Assembly: GCA_964652585.1 (NCBI GenBank) | Contig: CAZZDA010000016.1 | Coordinates: forward strand, 1 to 17,443 | Length of the DNA: 17,443 nucleotides | Direction: 5' to 3' | Origin: CAZZDA01 sp964652585 | GTDB taxonomy: Bacteria; Patescibacteriota; Patescibacteriia; UBA1544 | In this document: positions 1-8,212 of the stretch, one piece after another | Layout: each line of letters begins with the position of its first letter | Numbering within the stretch: the stretch's first letter is position 1 | Notes under the pieces: generated by a model | The model's database searches: none | What the model was told of the DNA's origin: nothing | Seen by the model: only the letters and a program-made list of their open reading frames with translations | Made by a program: the position numbers and the translations under genes

Positions 1-73
1 TGGGGAAAAGCGGTTTGACACTTATTTGTTCTTCTTCAAGCGCTTTTTTAATGTCGATATCTGAAAGAATCAT
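1..73 (-). CDS. dcd: dCTP deaminase, N-terminal fragment (cut by window edge)
   Basis: Reading the minus strand from the ATG at 73-71 gives 24 residues beginning MILSDIDIKKALEEEQ and running off the window. The MILSD-x-DI-KKA opening is the characteristic N-terminus of dCTP deaminase (Dcd or bifunctional Dcd-Dut), which converts dCTP to dUTP or directly to dUMP. Catalytic residues lie beyond the edge, so the monofunctional and bifunctional forms cannot be separated here. It follows the HD hydrolase on the same strand after 69 nt, and both sit beside thyX, which uses dUMP. This makes a coherent dTMP-supply locus. The family call rests on a short but distinctive motif. Confidence 0.75.
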   Translation of the reverse strand, partial: MILSDIDIKKALEEEQISVKPLFP

Positions 74-102
74 AGAGAGAATGTTAGAGAATACGTACCA
101 TT

Positions 103-131
103 ACCCTACCAAATGCCTATGGCGGGGTCAA
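103..131 (-). promoter_or_regulatory. Candidate dcd promoter with -35 inside a palindrome
   Basis: On the minus strand TTGACC (131-126) is followed by a 17-nt spacer and TAGGGT (108-103), with a TGG extended -10 element just before it. The -35 hexamer lies in the perfect palindrome GGGGTTGACCCC (124-135). The -10 is weak, so this is a moderate call. It would start transcription about 25 nt upstream of dcd. Confidence 0.35.
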
Positions 132-142
132 CCCCGTGTGAA

Positions 143-802
143 CTATCTTTTTCCTTCCCACTCTTTATAAAATTGATCAAGAAATTGCTCCATAAATTTA
201 TGCCTGTTGATCGCTATGTCTTTTCCTGTTTGTGTGTTCATTCTATCTCTCAGTAAAAGAAGCTTTTCGTAGAAATGGTTAATGGTAGGAGCGGCGCTGT
301 TCTTATATTCCTCTTTTGTCATATGTAAGTTTGGTTTCATATGAGGATTGTATAGCTCTCTATTTTTATGACCCCCATAATTGAACGTTCGTGCTATGCC
401 AATTGCTCCCATAGCGTCTAACCTGTCTGCATCTTGAATAACATCCAGTTCTAGAGATTTGAATGTTTGATCGTGCAGCGCTCCTTTAAAGGAAATATGA
501 AAAACAATATTTTCAATATGAACAATAACCGTTTCTTCAACGTTTAATGAACTTAAAAATTCTCTAGCCTTGCGGGGACCAATTGTTTCATCGCCATCAT
601 TAAACTTGAAATCTGCTATATCGTGAAGCAATGCTCCAAGCTCAACAATGAATGTATCAACATTCTCACTTTTTGCTATATATTTTGCGGTTTTCCAGAC
701 CCTATAAATATGCCACCAATCGTGACCTCCCTCAGCATCTGCGAGAGTTTCTTTGACGAAGGCTCTTGTTTTTTGCAATATCATTTCTTGATTCATAGTC
801 AT
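143..802 (-). CDS. HD-superfamily phosphohydrolase, YpgQ/YedJ-like
   Basis: A 219-residue soluble protein with the metal-binding HD signature: HDWWH at residues 27-31, LLHDIADF around 58-65 (His60-Asp61), and DADRLDAMGAIGIARTF at 124-140, which supplies the distal Asp. This order is typical of the small uncharacterised HD proteins exemplified by YedJ and Bacillus YpgQ. YpgQ has been reported as a metal-dependent nucleotide pyrophosphohydrolase. The length is full for the family. The start could be Met1 at 802 or Met3 at 796; no clear ribosome site decides. It lies upstream of dcd on the same strand and divergent from thyX, so a nucleotide-clearing or dUTP-hydrolysing role is attractive, but that is inference from context. 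No TM or signal segment is seen. Confidence 0.85.
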   Translation of the reverse strand: MTMNQEMILQKTRAFVKETLADAEGGHDWWHIYRVWKTAKYIAKSENVDTFIVELGALLHDIADFKFNDGDETIGPRKAREFLSSLNVEETVIVHIENIVFHISFKGALHDQTFKSLELDVIQDADRLDAMGAIGIARTFNYGGHKNRELYNPHMKPNLHMTKEEYKNSAAPTINHFYEKLLLLRDRMNTQTGKDIAINRHKFMEQFLDQFYKEWEGKR

Positions 803-836
803 TAAGCATTATTGCACACAATGTACGTAAAGCCAT

Positions 837-845
837 TGTGGATAA
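837..845 (-). promoter_or_regulatory. Perfect DnaA-box-like 9-mer
   Basis: The minus strand reads TTATCCACA, the E. coli consensus DnaA box, in the intergenic region between the HD hydrolase and thyX. A single isolated box is not an origin. It could be a DnaA-responsive site controlling the divergent nucleotide genes, or chance. Confidence 0.35.
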
Positions 846-850
846 CATTT

Positions 851-871
851 GTCCACCACCAAGTGTCGGAC
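851..871. repeat. Imperfect palindromic repeat, GTCC...GTGTCGGAC family
   Basis: An imperfect hairpin with arms GTCC (851-854) and GGAC (868-871). It shares the blocks GTCC, ACCAAG and TGTCGGAC, in the same order, with the perfect palindrome inside prmC (12477-12508). The two are probably copies of one repeat family, this one degenerate. Confidence 0.5.
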
Positions 872-894
872 AGATTATTTGCATTACAGTTGTG

Positions 895-923
895 TTGTTG
901 ATATACTCTTATTGCGATATAAT
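895..923 (+). promoter_or_regulatory. thyX promoter (sigma70-type)
   Basis: TTGTTG (895-900), a 17-nt spacer and a consensus TATAAT (918-923). The predicted transcript start near 930 is only about 10 nt before the ATG at 940. This fixes the thyX start and implies a nearly leaderless mRNA with no room for a Shine-Dalgarno site. Confidence 0.75.
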
Positions 924-939
924 TCTCATTATACATACT

Positions 940-2250
940 ATGCCAAAAATATTTGTCTACGATGAGTTTGCGCCGCAAGATACGGCTATGATGCAGGCGC
1001 TTTACTCCAGAAGTGCGGAGAGTGTGGAAGTGCATGCGCAAAAAGTGCAAAGTACGGGATCAGGTAAGTTTATGGAGCGTTTCTACGTTGGGTATGGCCA
1101 TTTGAGTATTGCGGATTGCGGGAGCACCACTATTTTTATTGAGGGAGTAAGTACGCTTGTTGCAAAAGCGGTGCAGGATTGGTCGCTCTATGCGGGTCAA
1201 GAGACCAGTACACGCTATATTGATATGTCCAAACAAGCGATCGTTGATCCTGTGGGTACTGAAGAATCAAAAGCGATACTGGGTGCGTGGATGGCGTTTT
1301 ATCTTGGCAGTCAAGAAGCGGTGCGTGCGCATTTGCGTGAAAAATATCCACGCAAAGAAAGTGAAGATGAAAAGGTATATAATAACGCCATTAACGCGCG
1401 ATCATTTGATATTTTACGCGGATTTTTGCCCGCGGGAATTACCACGCAATTGAGTTGGCATACGAATTTGAGGCAAGCGTGGGATAAATTGGCAACACTG
1501 CGCCATAATCCGCTCAAAGAGGTAAGGGACGTAGCAGAAGAGATCCATACACAACTGAAAACGAAATACGCACATAGTTTTAGTCATAAGTTTTATGAGG
1601 AGCAGGAGCAATATCGTGATGCTGCGGCACGAACGTATAATTATTTTGACCCTGAACAACATCCGGAGTTTAGTTTTAGTACGACCATTGACTTGAAAGA
1701 ACTGGCGAAATATAAAGATATTACGACAACACGCCCAGCGCGCGTGGGGTTGCCTCACTTTTTGACGGAACTTGGGAAGTGTACTTTTGATTTTTTACTT
1801 GACTTTGGATCATTTCGTGATATTCAGCGCCACAGGAACGGCGTATGCCGTATGCCGTTGCTCACGACGCGTTTTGGTTTTCACGAGTGGTATTTAGAAC
1901 AGTTGTCGGAACAAGTTCGTGAGGAGGCGGAAAAGTTAATTAAAGAGCAAGTGGAGGCTCTTGCAAAACTTGAAACGAGCCCGGAAGATTTGCAATACTA
2001 TCTTGCGATGGGTTTTCAGGTTGCGTGCCGCGTTACCTATGGACTGCCGCCAACCGTGTATGTGGTAGAGCTGCGTTCCGGTAAGACTGTTCATTCAACG
2101 CTGCGTACTGTGGCGCATAAAATGTATCATTCGCTCAAAGAAACATTTCCTAAGCTTGTTATTCATGCGGATACCGATCCCGATGATTGGGATGTAAGAA
2201 GGGGATTACAGGATATAAAAGAAAAATCTCAAATGACCATCTCCAAATGA
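940..2250 (+). CDS. thyX: ThyX-like flavin-dependent thymidylate synthase, tandem-duplicated
   Basis: A 436-residue protein, about twice the usual ThyX length (200-250). ThyX makes dTMP from dUMP using FAD, NADPH and methylenetetrahydrofolate. Two ThyX-like halves are visible. Residues 53-98 hold GHLSIAD followed by the Q-E-x-S-x-R-Y end of the ThyX motif (87-93), and 268-318 hold the RHR triplet (297-299). ELRS at 377-380 and the HSTLR block at 385-389 resemble the C-terminal substrate-binding segment. The N half has lost RHR and the C half has lost the Ser/Gln portion of RHRxxS, so each half carries part of the signature. The reading frame is open up to 838, but 940 is chosen because the promoter ends at 923 and because MPKIFVYDEF is a natural domain start. 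The last seven codons lie in an intergenic-type repeat. Confidence 0.8.
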   Translation: MPKIFVYDEFAPQDTAMMQALYSRSAESVEVHAQKVQSTGSGKFMERFYVGYGHLSIADCGSTTIFIEGVSTLVAKAVQDWSLYAGQETSTRYIDMSKQAIVDPVGTEESKAILGAWMAFYLGSQEAVRAHLREKYPRKESEDEKVYNNAINARSFDILRGFLPAGITTQLSWHTNLRQAWDKLATLRHNPLKEVRDVAEEIHTQLKTKYAHSFSHKFYEEQEQYRDAAARTYNYFDPEQHPEFSFSTTIDLKELAKYKDITTTRPARVGLPHFLTELGKCTFDFLLDFGSFRDIQRHRNGVCRMPLLTTRFGFHEWYLEQLSEQVREEAEKLIKEQVEALAKLETSPEDLQYYLAMGFQVACRVTYGLPPTVYVVELRSGKTVHSTLRTVAHKMYHSLKETFPKLVIHADTDPDDWDVRRGLQDIKEKSQMTISK

Positions 2251-2286
2251 CAAATAAATTCCAAAACTCAAATGACCATCTCCAAA
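2228..2286 (+). repeat. 20-nt direct repeat overlapping the thyX stop
   Basis: CTCAAATGACCATCTCCAAA occurs perfectly at 2228-2247 and 2267-2286 (period 39). The first copy encodes the C-terminal residues of ThyX, just short of the TGA stop. It belongs to the AAATGAC-type degenerate repeats also seen at 13079-13205 and about 7221-7296. Confidence 0.8.
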
Positions 2287-2321
2287 AAAGCAGGTAAAAG
2301 AAAAACCACTTCTTGTTTTTG

Positions 2322-2350
2322 TTGACGGCTTTTTCAAGATGTTCTATACT
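2322..2350 (+). promoter_or_regulatory. Promoter of the coiled-coil gene
   Basis: TTGACG (2322-2327), a 17-nt spacer, then TATACT (2345-2350), a near-consensus sigma70-type promoter. Predicted start near 2357, giving a 32-nt leader before the ATG at 2389. Confidence 0.75.
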
Positions 2351-2388
2351 GCACCTTGTGGTTGTTGATATCTTACTTGAACAATAAT

Positions 2389-2844
2389 ATGACTGACAAA
2401 ATTTTTCAAATAGTGTCCGAAAATAGTAAAACATTATCGGAGCATAGTAAGATACTATCGGAACAGAGTAAAACATTATCGGAGCATAGTAAGATACTAT
2501 CGGAACAGAGTAAAACATTATCGGAGCATAGTAAGCGTTTTGACGAGCATGACAAACGTTTTGACGAGCATGACAAACGTTTTGATAAGATTGAAACATT
2601 GTTGCTGCAACATGATGAACGTTTGGATAATATTGAAGAACGGCTTGATAAAACCGTAACAACCGAACAGTTCACCACGGCATACGAAGAAATGATTACC
2701 ATTCTCAAACGGCTTGATGACGAGCGTGTCTTTACCGTTGAGTGGGTGAAGCGGCTGGAGTTGCGGGTAGATGCGCATGAAAAAGAGCTGACAGATCAAA
2801 AAGACGATCTGCAAAAAGTCAAATTACGATTAAAAATTGCATAA
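2389..2844 (+). CDS. Small coiled-coil protein with tandem heptads, unknown function
   Basis: A 151-residue, highly charged protein with no signal peptide or TM segment. Residues 13-68 are eight consecutive seven-residue units of the form SKTLSEH or SKILSEQ, grading into DKRFDEH. They predict one long alpha-helical coiled coil. The C-terminal part (69-151) continues as charged helix. The start at 2389 fits the promoter at 2322-2350; an in-frame ATG at 2356 would lie on the predicted transcript start. It stands alone between promoter and terminator, so it is a single-gene transcript. I recognise no family. Short coiled-coil proteins of this type could be scaffolding or chromosome-associated, but nothing in the sequence decides. 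Confidence 0.8.
   Translation: MTDKIFQIVSENSKTLSEHSKILSEQSKTLSEHSKILSEQSKTLSEHSKRFDEHDKRFDEHDKRFDKIETLLLQHDERLDNIEERLDKTVTTEQFTTAYEEMITILKRLDDERVFTVEWVKRLELRVDAHEKELTDQKDDLQKVKLRLKIA
2425..2577 (+). repeat. In-frame tandem repeats, 42-nt and 21-nt units
   Basis: A 42-nt unit starting AGTAAAACATTATCGG begins at 2425, 2467 and 2509 (two full copies and one partial). It is followed by a 21-nt unit starting CGTTTTGACGAGC at 2536 and 2557. Copies are essentially identical at DNA level. Both periods are multiples of 21 nt, so copy-number changes add or remove whole heptads. Confidence 0.9.
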
Positions 2845-2856
2845 AGATTTGCATAG

Positions 2857-2889
2857 AAAAACCGTGTCATTGCAATGACACGGTTTTTT
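2857..2889. terminator. Bidirectional intrinsic terminator
   Basis: Perfect inverted repeat with arms ACCGTGTCA and TGACACGGT around TTGCAA, bordered by A4-5 on the left and T6 on the right. It therefore ends in a U tract on both strands. It separates the coiled-coil gene from the convergent rplA. Confidence 0.9.
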
Positions 2890-2959
2890 GTTGTTGAACT
2901 CAAATTTGTTGAATTTTCTTATTTCCCCCCACTGCCAACTACCAACTACGTACTACCAT

Positions 2960-3637
2960 TTAGATTTGTACTCGAATCCCAGGTCCCATTGAAGTGGCAA
3001 GAGTGATATTTTTAATGTAGGTACCTTTGCTTGAGGGAGATTTTGCTTTTTTGAGAGCGTCAAGAAAAGTTTCGTAGTTTTCTTGGAGTTGTTTTTCGGT
3101 AAATGACACTTTGCCAATAACTTGATGCACGTTTGCCGTATCGTCATTTTTGAAGGCAATCTTACCTTTTTTGAGTGCTTCTACGGTTTTTGTAATATCG
3201 GTAGTGATCGTATCATTCTTTGGTGAGGGCATAAGACCGCGCGGACCTAAAATTTTCGCAATGGGCGCGAGCTTTGGCATCATATCGGGTGTGGCAATCG
3301 CAACATCGCAATCAATCTTCCCCGTTTTTTTGATTTCAGTAATGAGTTCTTCACCGCCAACCATATCAACCTTCGCTGCTTTTGCCACTTTTTCGTCTGT
3401 GACGAACGCGCAAATACGCGTTATTTTTCCCGTGCCATGCGGCAAAGTTACGGTTGCGCGAACTTGTTGATCGCCTTTTTTAGGGTCAATACCAAGGCGT
3501 ATGTGTATTTCAACCGATGCGTCAAACTTGACTGTTGAAGTTTCTTTAACGAGTTTGAACGCTTCCTCAGTAGCGTATGTTTTTTTTACATCTACTTTTT
3601 TAGCGTTTTCACTGAAACGTTTTGAGTGTTTTGACAT
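2960..3637 (-). CDS. rplA: 50S ribosomal protein L1
   Basis: 225 residues, full family length. L1 binds 23S rRNA at the L1 stalk, helps release of deacylated tRNA, and represses its own mRNA in many bacteria. Recognisable blocks are the N-terminal SKRFSENAKKVD, LGIDPKKGDQQVRATVTLPHGTGK (the classic L1 signature), the central PDMMPKLAPIAKILGPRGLMPSPK, and the C-terminal STKGTY-like segment. The frame opens 15 codons earlier at 3682, but the alignment start is MSKHSKR at 3637, and the extra codons overlie an L1-binding-like RNA structure. It is last in the secE-nusG-rplK-rplA operon, 70 nt after rplK. No Shine-Dalgarno site is visible. Confidence 0.95.
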   Translation of the reverse strand: MSKHSKRFSENAKKVDVKKTYATEEAFKLVKETSTVKFDASVEIHIRLGIDPKKGDQQVRATVTLPHGTGKITRICAFVTDEKVAKAAKVDMVGGEELITEIKKTGKIDCDVAIATPDMMPKLAPIAKILGPRGLMPSPKNDTITTDITKTVEALKKGKIAFKNDDTANVHQVIGKVSFTEKQLQENYETFLDALKKAKSPSSKGTYIKNITLATSMGPGIRVQI

Positions 3638-3654
3638 ATGATTACATGTATGAC

Positions 3655-3690
3655 GTGGTGCAATCGCTCGTTTGACCAACAAGCTCCCAC
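3655..3690 (-). promoter_or_regulatory. Candidate L1-binding autoregulatory mRNA element
   Basis: On the minus strand GTGGGAGC (3690-3683) opens a hairpin with arms GCTTGTT and AACGAGC and a 5-nt loop. An asymmetric internal loop (GGA opposite GATTG) follows, then CAC pairs with the initial GTG. This resembles the L1 site of 23S rRNA (GUGGGAGGCUU...GAUGA) and known L1 mRNA operators. Its place just before the rplA start fits feedback control by L1. Confidence 0.6.
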
Positions 3691-3707
3691 AAAATATATT
3701 ATAGTTA

Positions 3708-4133
3708 TTACTCTTTAACCTCGATCCCCATTTGCCGCGCTGTTCCTTTGATGATCTTCATAGCCGCATCAATTGAGTGTGCGTTCAGATCCGGCATTTT
3801 TTTCTCAGCGATCTCTTGTACTTGCGCGCGGGTGACCGTACCTATCTTTTCCAAGAGAGGATTGCCCGCTCCTTTTTTTACACCGGCCGCCTTTTTAAGC
3901 ATTTCGGATGCAGGCGCGGTCTTCAGTATAAAATCAAAAGTGCGATCCTCATAAATGGTCATGGCAACAGGCACCACTTCTCCCATACGATCTTTGGTCT
4001 GATCATTAAACTTGGTGCAGAATTCCTGCATATTGACGCCATGGGGTCCTAAAGCTGTTCCGACCGGAGGTGCGGGATTTGCCTGTCCGCCGGGAATTTG
4101 GAGCTTTACGATAATTTTTACTGGCTTGCTCAT
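3708..4133 (-). CDS. rplK: 50S ribosomal protein L11
   Basis: 141 residues, exactly the usual length. L11 binds the GTPase-associated centre of 23S rRNA and takes part in factor-dependent GTP hydrolysis and termination. The N-terminal domain shows [20 protein letters not shown] and HGVNMQEFC. The C-terminal RNA-binding domain has the [17 protein letters not shown] and [18 protein letters not shown] blocks. The start at 4133 is the family start. It begins 15 nt after the nusG stop with no obvious ribosome site, so it is probably translationally coupled within the operon. Confidence 0.97.
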   Translation of the reverse strand: MSKPVKIIVKLQIPGGQANPAPPVGTALGPHGVNMQEFCTKFNDQTKDRMGEVVPVAMTIYEDRTFDFILKTAPASEMLKKAAGVKKGAGNPLLEKIGTVTRAQVQEIAEKKMPDLNAHSIDAAMKIIKGTARQMGIEVKE

Positions 4134-4148
4134 ATATTTGTGTAATGA

Positions 4149-4694
4149 TTACATTTTTTTAATCTGGAGAAAATCAAGTTCAACAGGTGTTTCACGTCCA
4201 AACATGGAAACCAACACTTTAATCTTGCCGCGCGCGGTGTCCACTTCTTCAACCTTTCCTTCAAAGTTTTTGAATGGTCCGTCAGTGATCTTAACGGGCG
4301 ACCCTTCTTCAACATCAATAGTAAATTTCGGTTCTTCCACGCCCATGCGTTTTTGGAGTCCCTTCACTTCTTCATCGGAAATAGGGGTTGGCGTGTTGCC
4401 GCTTCCGATAAATCCTGTGACATTCGGTGTATTACGTACGACATACCATGAGTCGTCCGATACGGTCATCTGCACCAGTACATAGCCGGGAAAGATCTTT
4501 TCTTCCACCACTTTGCGCTTGCCATTTTTAATTTTTATTTTTTTCTCGGTAGGGATCAATATGCCATATATCTTGTCTTGCATGTCCAGTGTCTCTATGC
4601 GTTGTCGGAGATTTCGCGCAACGTTTTCCTCATATCCTGAATAGGTATGCAGAACATACCAGCGTTTTCCGTATTGTGTTGTTTGTCGTGGCAT
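4149..4694 (-). CDS. nusG: Transcription termination/antitermination factor NusG
   Basis: 181 residues. NusG binds RNA polymerase through its N-terminal domain and Rho or ribosomal protein S10 through its C-terminal KOW domain. Visible are RWYVLHTYSGYEENVARNL (N-terminal domain, residues 11-29), the IFPGYVLVQM strand, NTPNVTGFIG, and the KOW region starting near GSPVKITDGPFKNFEGKVEEVD. It starts 5 nt after secE stops, and AAAGGA at the end of secE makes a plausible ribosome site. This is the standard secE-nusG pair. Confidence 0.97.
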   Translation of the reverse strand: MPRQTTQYGKRWYVLHTYSGYEENVARNLRQRIETLDMQDKIYGILIPTEKKIKIKNGKRKVVEEKIFPGYVLVQMTVSDDSWYVVRNTPNVTGFIGSGNTPTPISDEEVKGLQKRMGVEEPKFTIDVEEGSPVKITDGPFKNFEGKVEEVDTARGKIKVLVSMFGRETPVELDFLQIKKM

Positions 4695-4699
4695 AGTAT

Positions 4700-4912
4700 T
4701 TATCCTTTGAGTTTAATGAGCTGTTCAAAGCCCCAGCTAAAAACAAAATCAACAGCGCCCAAGAACGCGGCAACCGCCAGGCTGATGACAATGACCAAAA
4801 TGGTATGATTTTTGGTTTCTTTCGGTGTTGGCCAAGTGACCTTTTTGAGCTCGCTGTACGAAGAGCGAACATAATTGACGAGCCTATTGTCTTTAAGTGC
4901 TAATTTATTCAT
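4700..4912 (-). CDS. secE: Preprotein translocase subunit SecE
   Basis: 70 residues with the SecE pattern: a short charged N-terminus, the amphipathic segment YSELKKVTWPTPKET (residues 19-33) and one TM helix (about 36-60). SecE clamps SecY in the Sec translocon. The single-helix form and this length are usual outside gammaproteobacteria. It is first in the secE-nusG-rplK-rplA transcript. Its own promoter lies at 4964-4992 and a GC-rich hairpin in its leader. Confidence 0.95.
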   Translation of the reverse strand: MNKLALKDNRLVNYVRSSYSELKKVTWPTPKETKNHTILVIVISLAVAAFLGAVDFVFSWGFEQLIKLKG

Positions 4913-4926
4913 ATTTTGTGGATTCT

Positions 4927-4944
4927 AAAACCGCCTCTCGGCGG
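4927..4944 (-). promoter_or_regulatory. secE leader hairpin with GAGA tetraloop and U4
   Basis: Minus strand CCGCC-GAGA-GGCGG (4944-4931), then TTTT. It is a five-pair GC stem closed by a GNRA-type loop, between the predicted secE transcript start (about 4957) and the ATG at 4912. It may attenuate the ribosomal operon or end gyrB readthrough. The stem is short, so termination would be partial. Confidence 0.5.
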
Positions 4945-4963
4945 ATATAGCTAACTCGTGTGC

Positions 4964-4992
4964 ACTATACACGATTATACAAAAAAATGCAA
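4964..4992 (-). promoter_or_regulatory. secE operon promoter
   Basis: Minus strand TTGCAT (4992-4987), a 17-nt spacer and TATAGT (4969-4964), predicted start near 4957. A second TATAAT (4979-4974) lies within the spacer but has no good -35. Confidence 0.7.
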
Positions 4993-5034
4993 GAGTTACA
5001 GCACGCAATACATAATATGAAACACATAGGTATA

Positions 5035-7143
<2,109 letters not shown>

Positions 7144-7147
7144 GGAT

Positions 7148-7158
7148 CGTGTTACACG
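7148..7158. promoter_or_regulatory. Palindrome between divergent promoters, possible operator
   Basis: CGTGTTACACG, a perfect 4-bp-arm palindrome extended by one pair. It is centred almost equally between the gyrB -35 (7138-7143) and the forward -35 (7165-7170), a position suited to a shared regulator. Confidence 0.35.
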
Positions 7159-7164
7159 TTTTGG

Positions 7165-7193
7165 TGGTCAAAAATATCGTTTTTTGCTACAAT
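7165..7193 (+). promoter_or_regulatory. Promoter for the membrane protein/rodA operon
   Basis: TGGTCA (7165-7170), a 17-nt spacer and TACAAT (7188-7193) with a TGC extended -10. Predicted start near 7200, giving a leader of about 98 nt that contains the hairpin at 7234-7266. Confidence 0.55.
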
Positions 7194-7233
7194 AAACTCA
7201 TCCATGAAATCCATGTCTTTTTGACATTTGCCA

Positions 7234-7266
7234 TTCGAGGCTCTGAGGAGTCCTCAGGCTCTCGAA
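7234..7266 (+). promoter_or_regulatory. Two-stem hairpin in the 5' leader
   Basis: Arms TTCGAG (7234-7239)/CTCGAA (7261-7266) and CTGAG (7243-7247)/CTCAG (7253-7257), separated by a symmetrical GCT/GCT internal loop and closed by a 5-nt loop. Only GTTTT follows about six bases later, so it is not a classical terminator. Function unknown. Confidence 0.5.
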
Positions 7267-7297
7267 GAGGGTTTTGAAATTTGTCATTTTCTCACTT

Positions 7298-8194
7298 ATG
7301 TCATATCAATCCCACGAATTAGGCAATAAACAGCTCGCGATCGGCTATTGGTTTGTGACGCATCGTATACAATTGAGGCGTTTTGGTATACTAGCGCTTG
7401 GTTGTCTTGCGGCTGTTCTAGTGTCTTACGGTGCCTACGGACTATTGAAGTTTTATGTTTTTGAAGATGCCGCAACACGCGCATGGCAAGAAGAACTTAC
7501 TCTTTCAAAACTTGCACACGAGCAGTACGTGGATATCATCAAAGCGCAAGACCTGACGATCTCTTCTGTTGGTATGATGCGGGATGGTGCGAATAGCGAT
7601 GTTTATGCCAAGATCGTCAACCCTAATGAGCGGTGGTACGCGACTTTTACCTACCATTTTCGCGTAGGCGGCTATACGTCGCCAACTTTCTCGGGATTTG
7701 CCCTGCCTCAAGAAGAAAAAATACTTACCGGCTTTTCACTTGATCCTTCTCCGGAGGAGGGGAATGCCGCTACTTTCGTGTTTGAGAGTATTTCGTGGAA
7801 ACGTATTTCAGCGCATGCCATACCTGATTATCTTACGTGGGCGGGAGAGCGTCTTCGTATTGCTGTTGATGATCTGGAATACGAGCCTCCTACAAAACTT
7901 CATGAAAATAGCCCGTTAGTCGTAAGTCGCGTGCAGTTTACGGCGGAAAATGAATCCATATATGATTATTGGCAGGTAAAATTTTTGATAATCGGTATGC
8001 GGGATGGAAAGCCGGTAGCTCTTCAACAAAAGGTGATCTCACCTTTTGTGTCTCAAGAGCGTGCAACCCAAGTGGTAAGCTGGTTTGGTAATATTACTCG
8101 ATTTGACAGCGTTACTATAGAGCCGGAGGTGGATATTTTAGACCCTGAAAGTTATTGGCAAAGCAGAAAAGGAGTCATTGGTGTGGAGGAGTAG
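7298..8194 (+). CDS. Single-pass membrane protein of unknown function, next to rodA
   Basis: 298 residues from the ATG at 7298. The frame also has an ATG at 7274, but MSYQSHELGNK is preferred as the start with a normal positive-inside layout. A basic stretch THRIQLRR (21-28) precedes one TM helix (about 29-53), leaving roughly 245 residues outside. The outer part looks like two beta-rich repeats of similar design: 85-170 and 206-270. The second (LVVSRVQFTAENES...DGKPVALQQ...QERATQVVSWFG) resembles FxLYD or Ig-like bacterial domains; this is inference only. The rodA ORF begins 18 nt after its stop, so the two are co-transcribed and a cell-wall or elongation-related role is plausible. No enzyme motif is seen. 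Confidence 0.85.
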   Translation: MSYQSHELGNKQLAIGYWFVTHRIQLRRFGILALGCLAAVLVSYGAYGLLKFYVFEDAATRAWQEELTLSKLAHEQYVDIIKAQDLTISSVGMMRDGANSDVYAKIVNPNERWYATFTYHFRVGGYTSPTFSGFALPQEEKILTGFSLDPSPEEGNAATFVFESISWKRISAHAIPDYLTWAGERLRIAVDDLEYEPPTKLHENSPLVVSRVQFTAENESIYDYWQVKFLIIGMRDGKPVALQQKVISPFVSQERATQVVSWFGNITRFDSVTIEPEVDILDPESYWQSRKGVIGVEE

Positions 8195-8212
8195 AAATAT
8201 TGCAGGTTCCTT

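Noticed and set aside
837..845. Replication origin between the HD gene and thyX, or near gyrB
   Set aside because: Only one perfect DnaA box at each site, no cluster, no dnaA or dnaN neighbour.
838..939. N-terminal extension of thyX from an earlier ATG
   Set aside because: It covers the promoter and DnaA box, begins upstream of the predicted transcript start, and adds a hydrophobic stretch foreign to ThyX.
2425..2577. CRISPR-like regularly spaced repeats
   Set aside because: Units are directly adjacent without spacers and keep a reading frame; no cas genes are present.
2159..2662. Minus-strand ORF with repeated Tyr/Ala/Pro units
   Set aside because: It is the antisense of the coiled-coil repeats and thyX end; its repeats simply mirror the heptad DNA.
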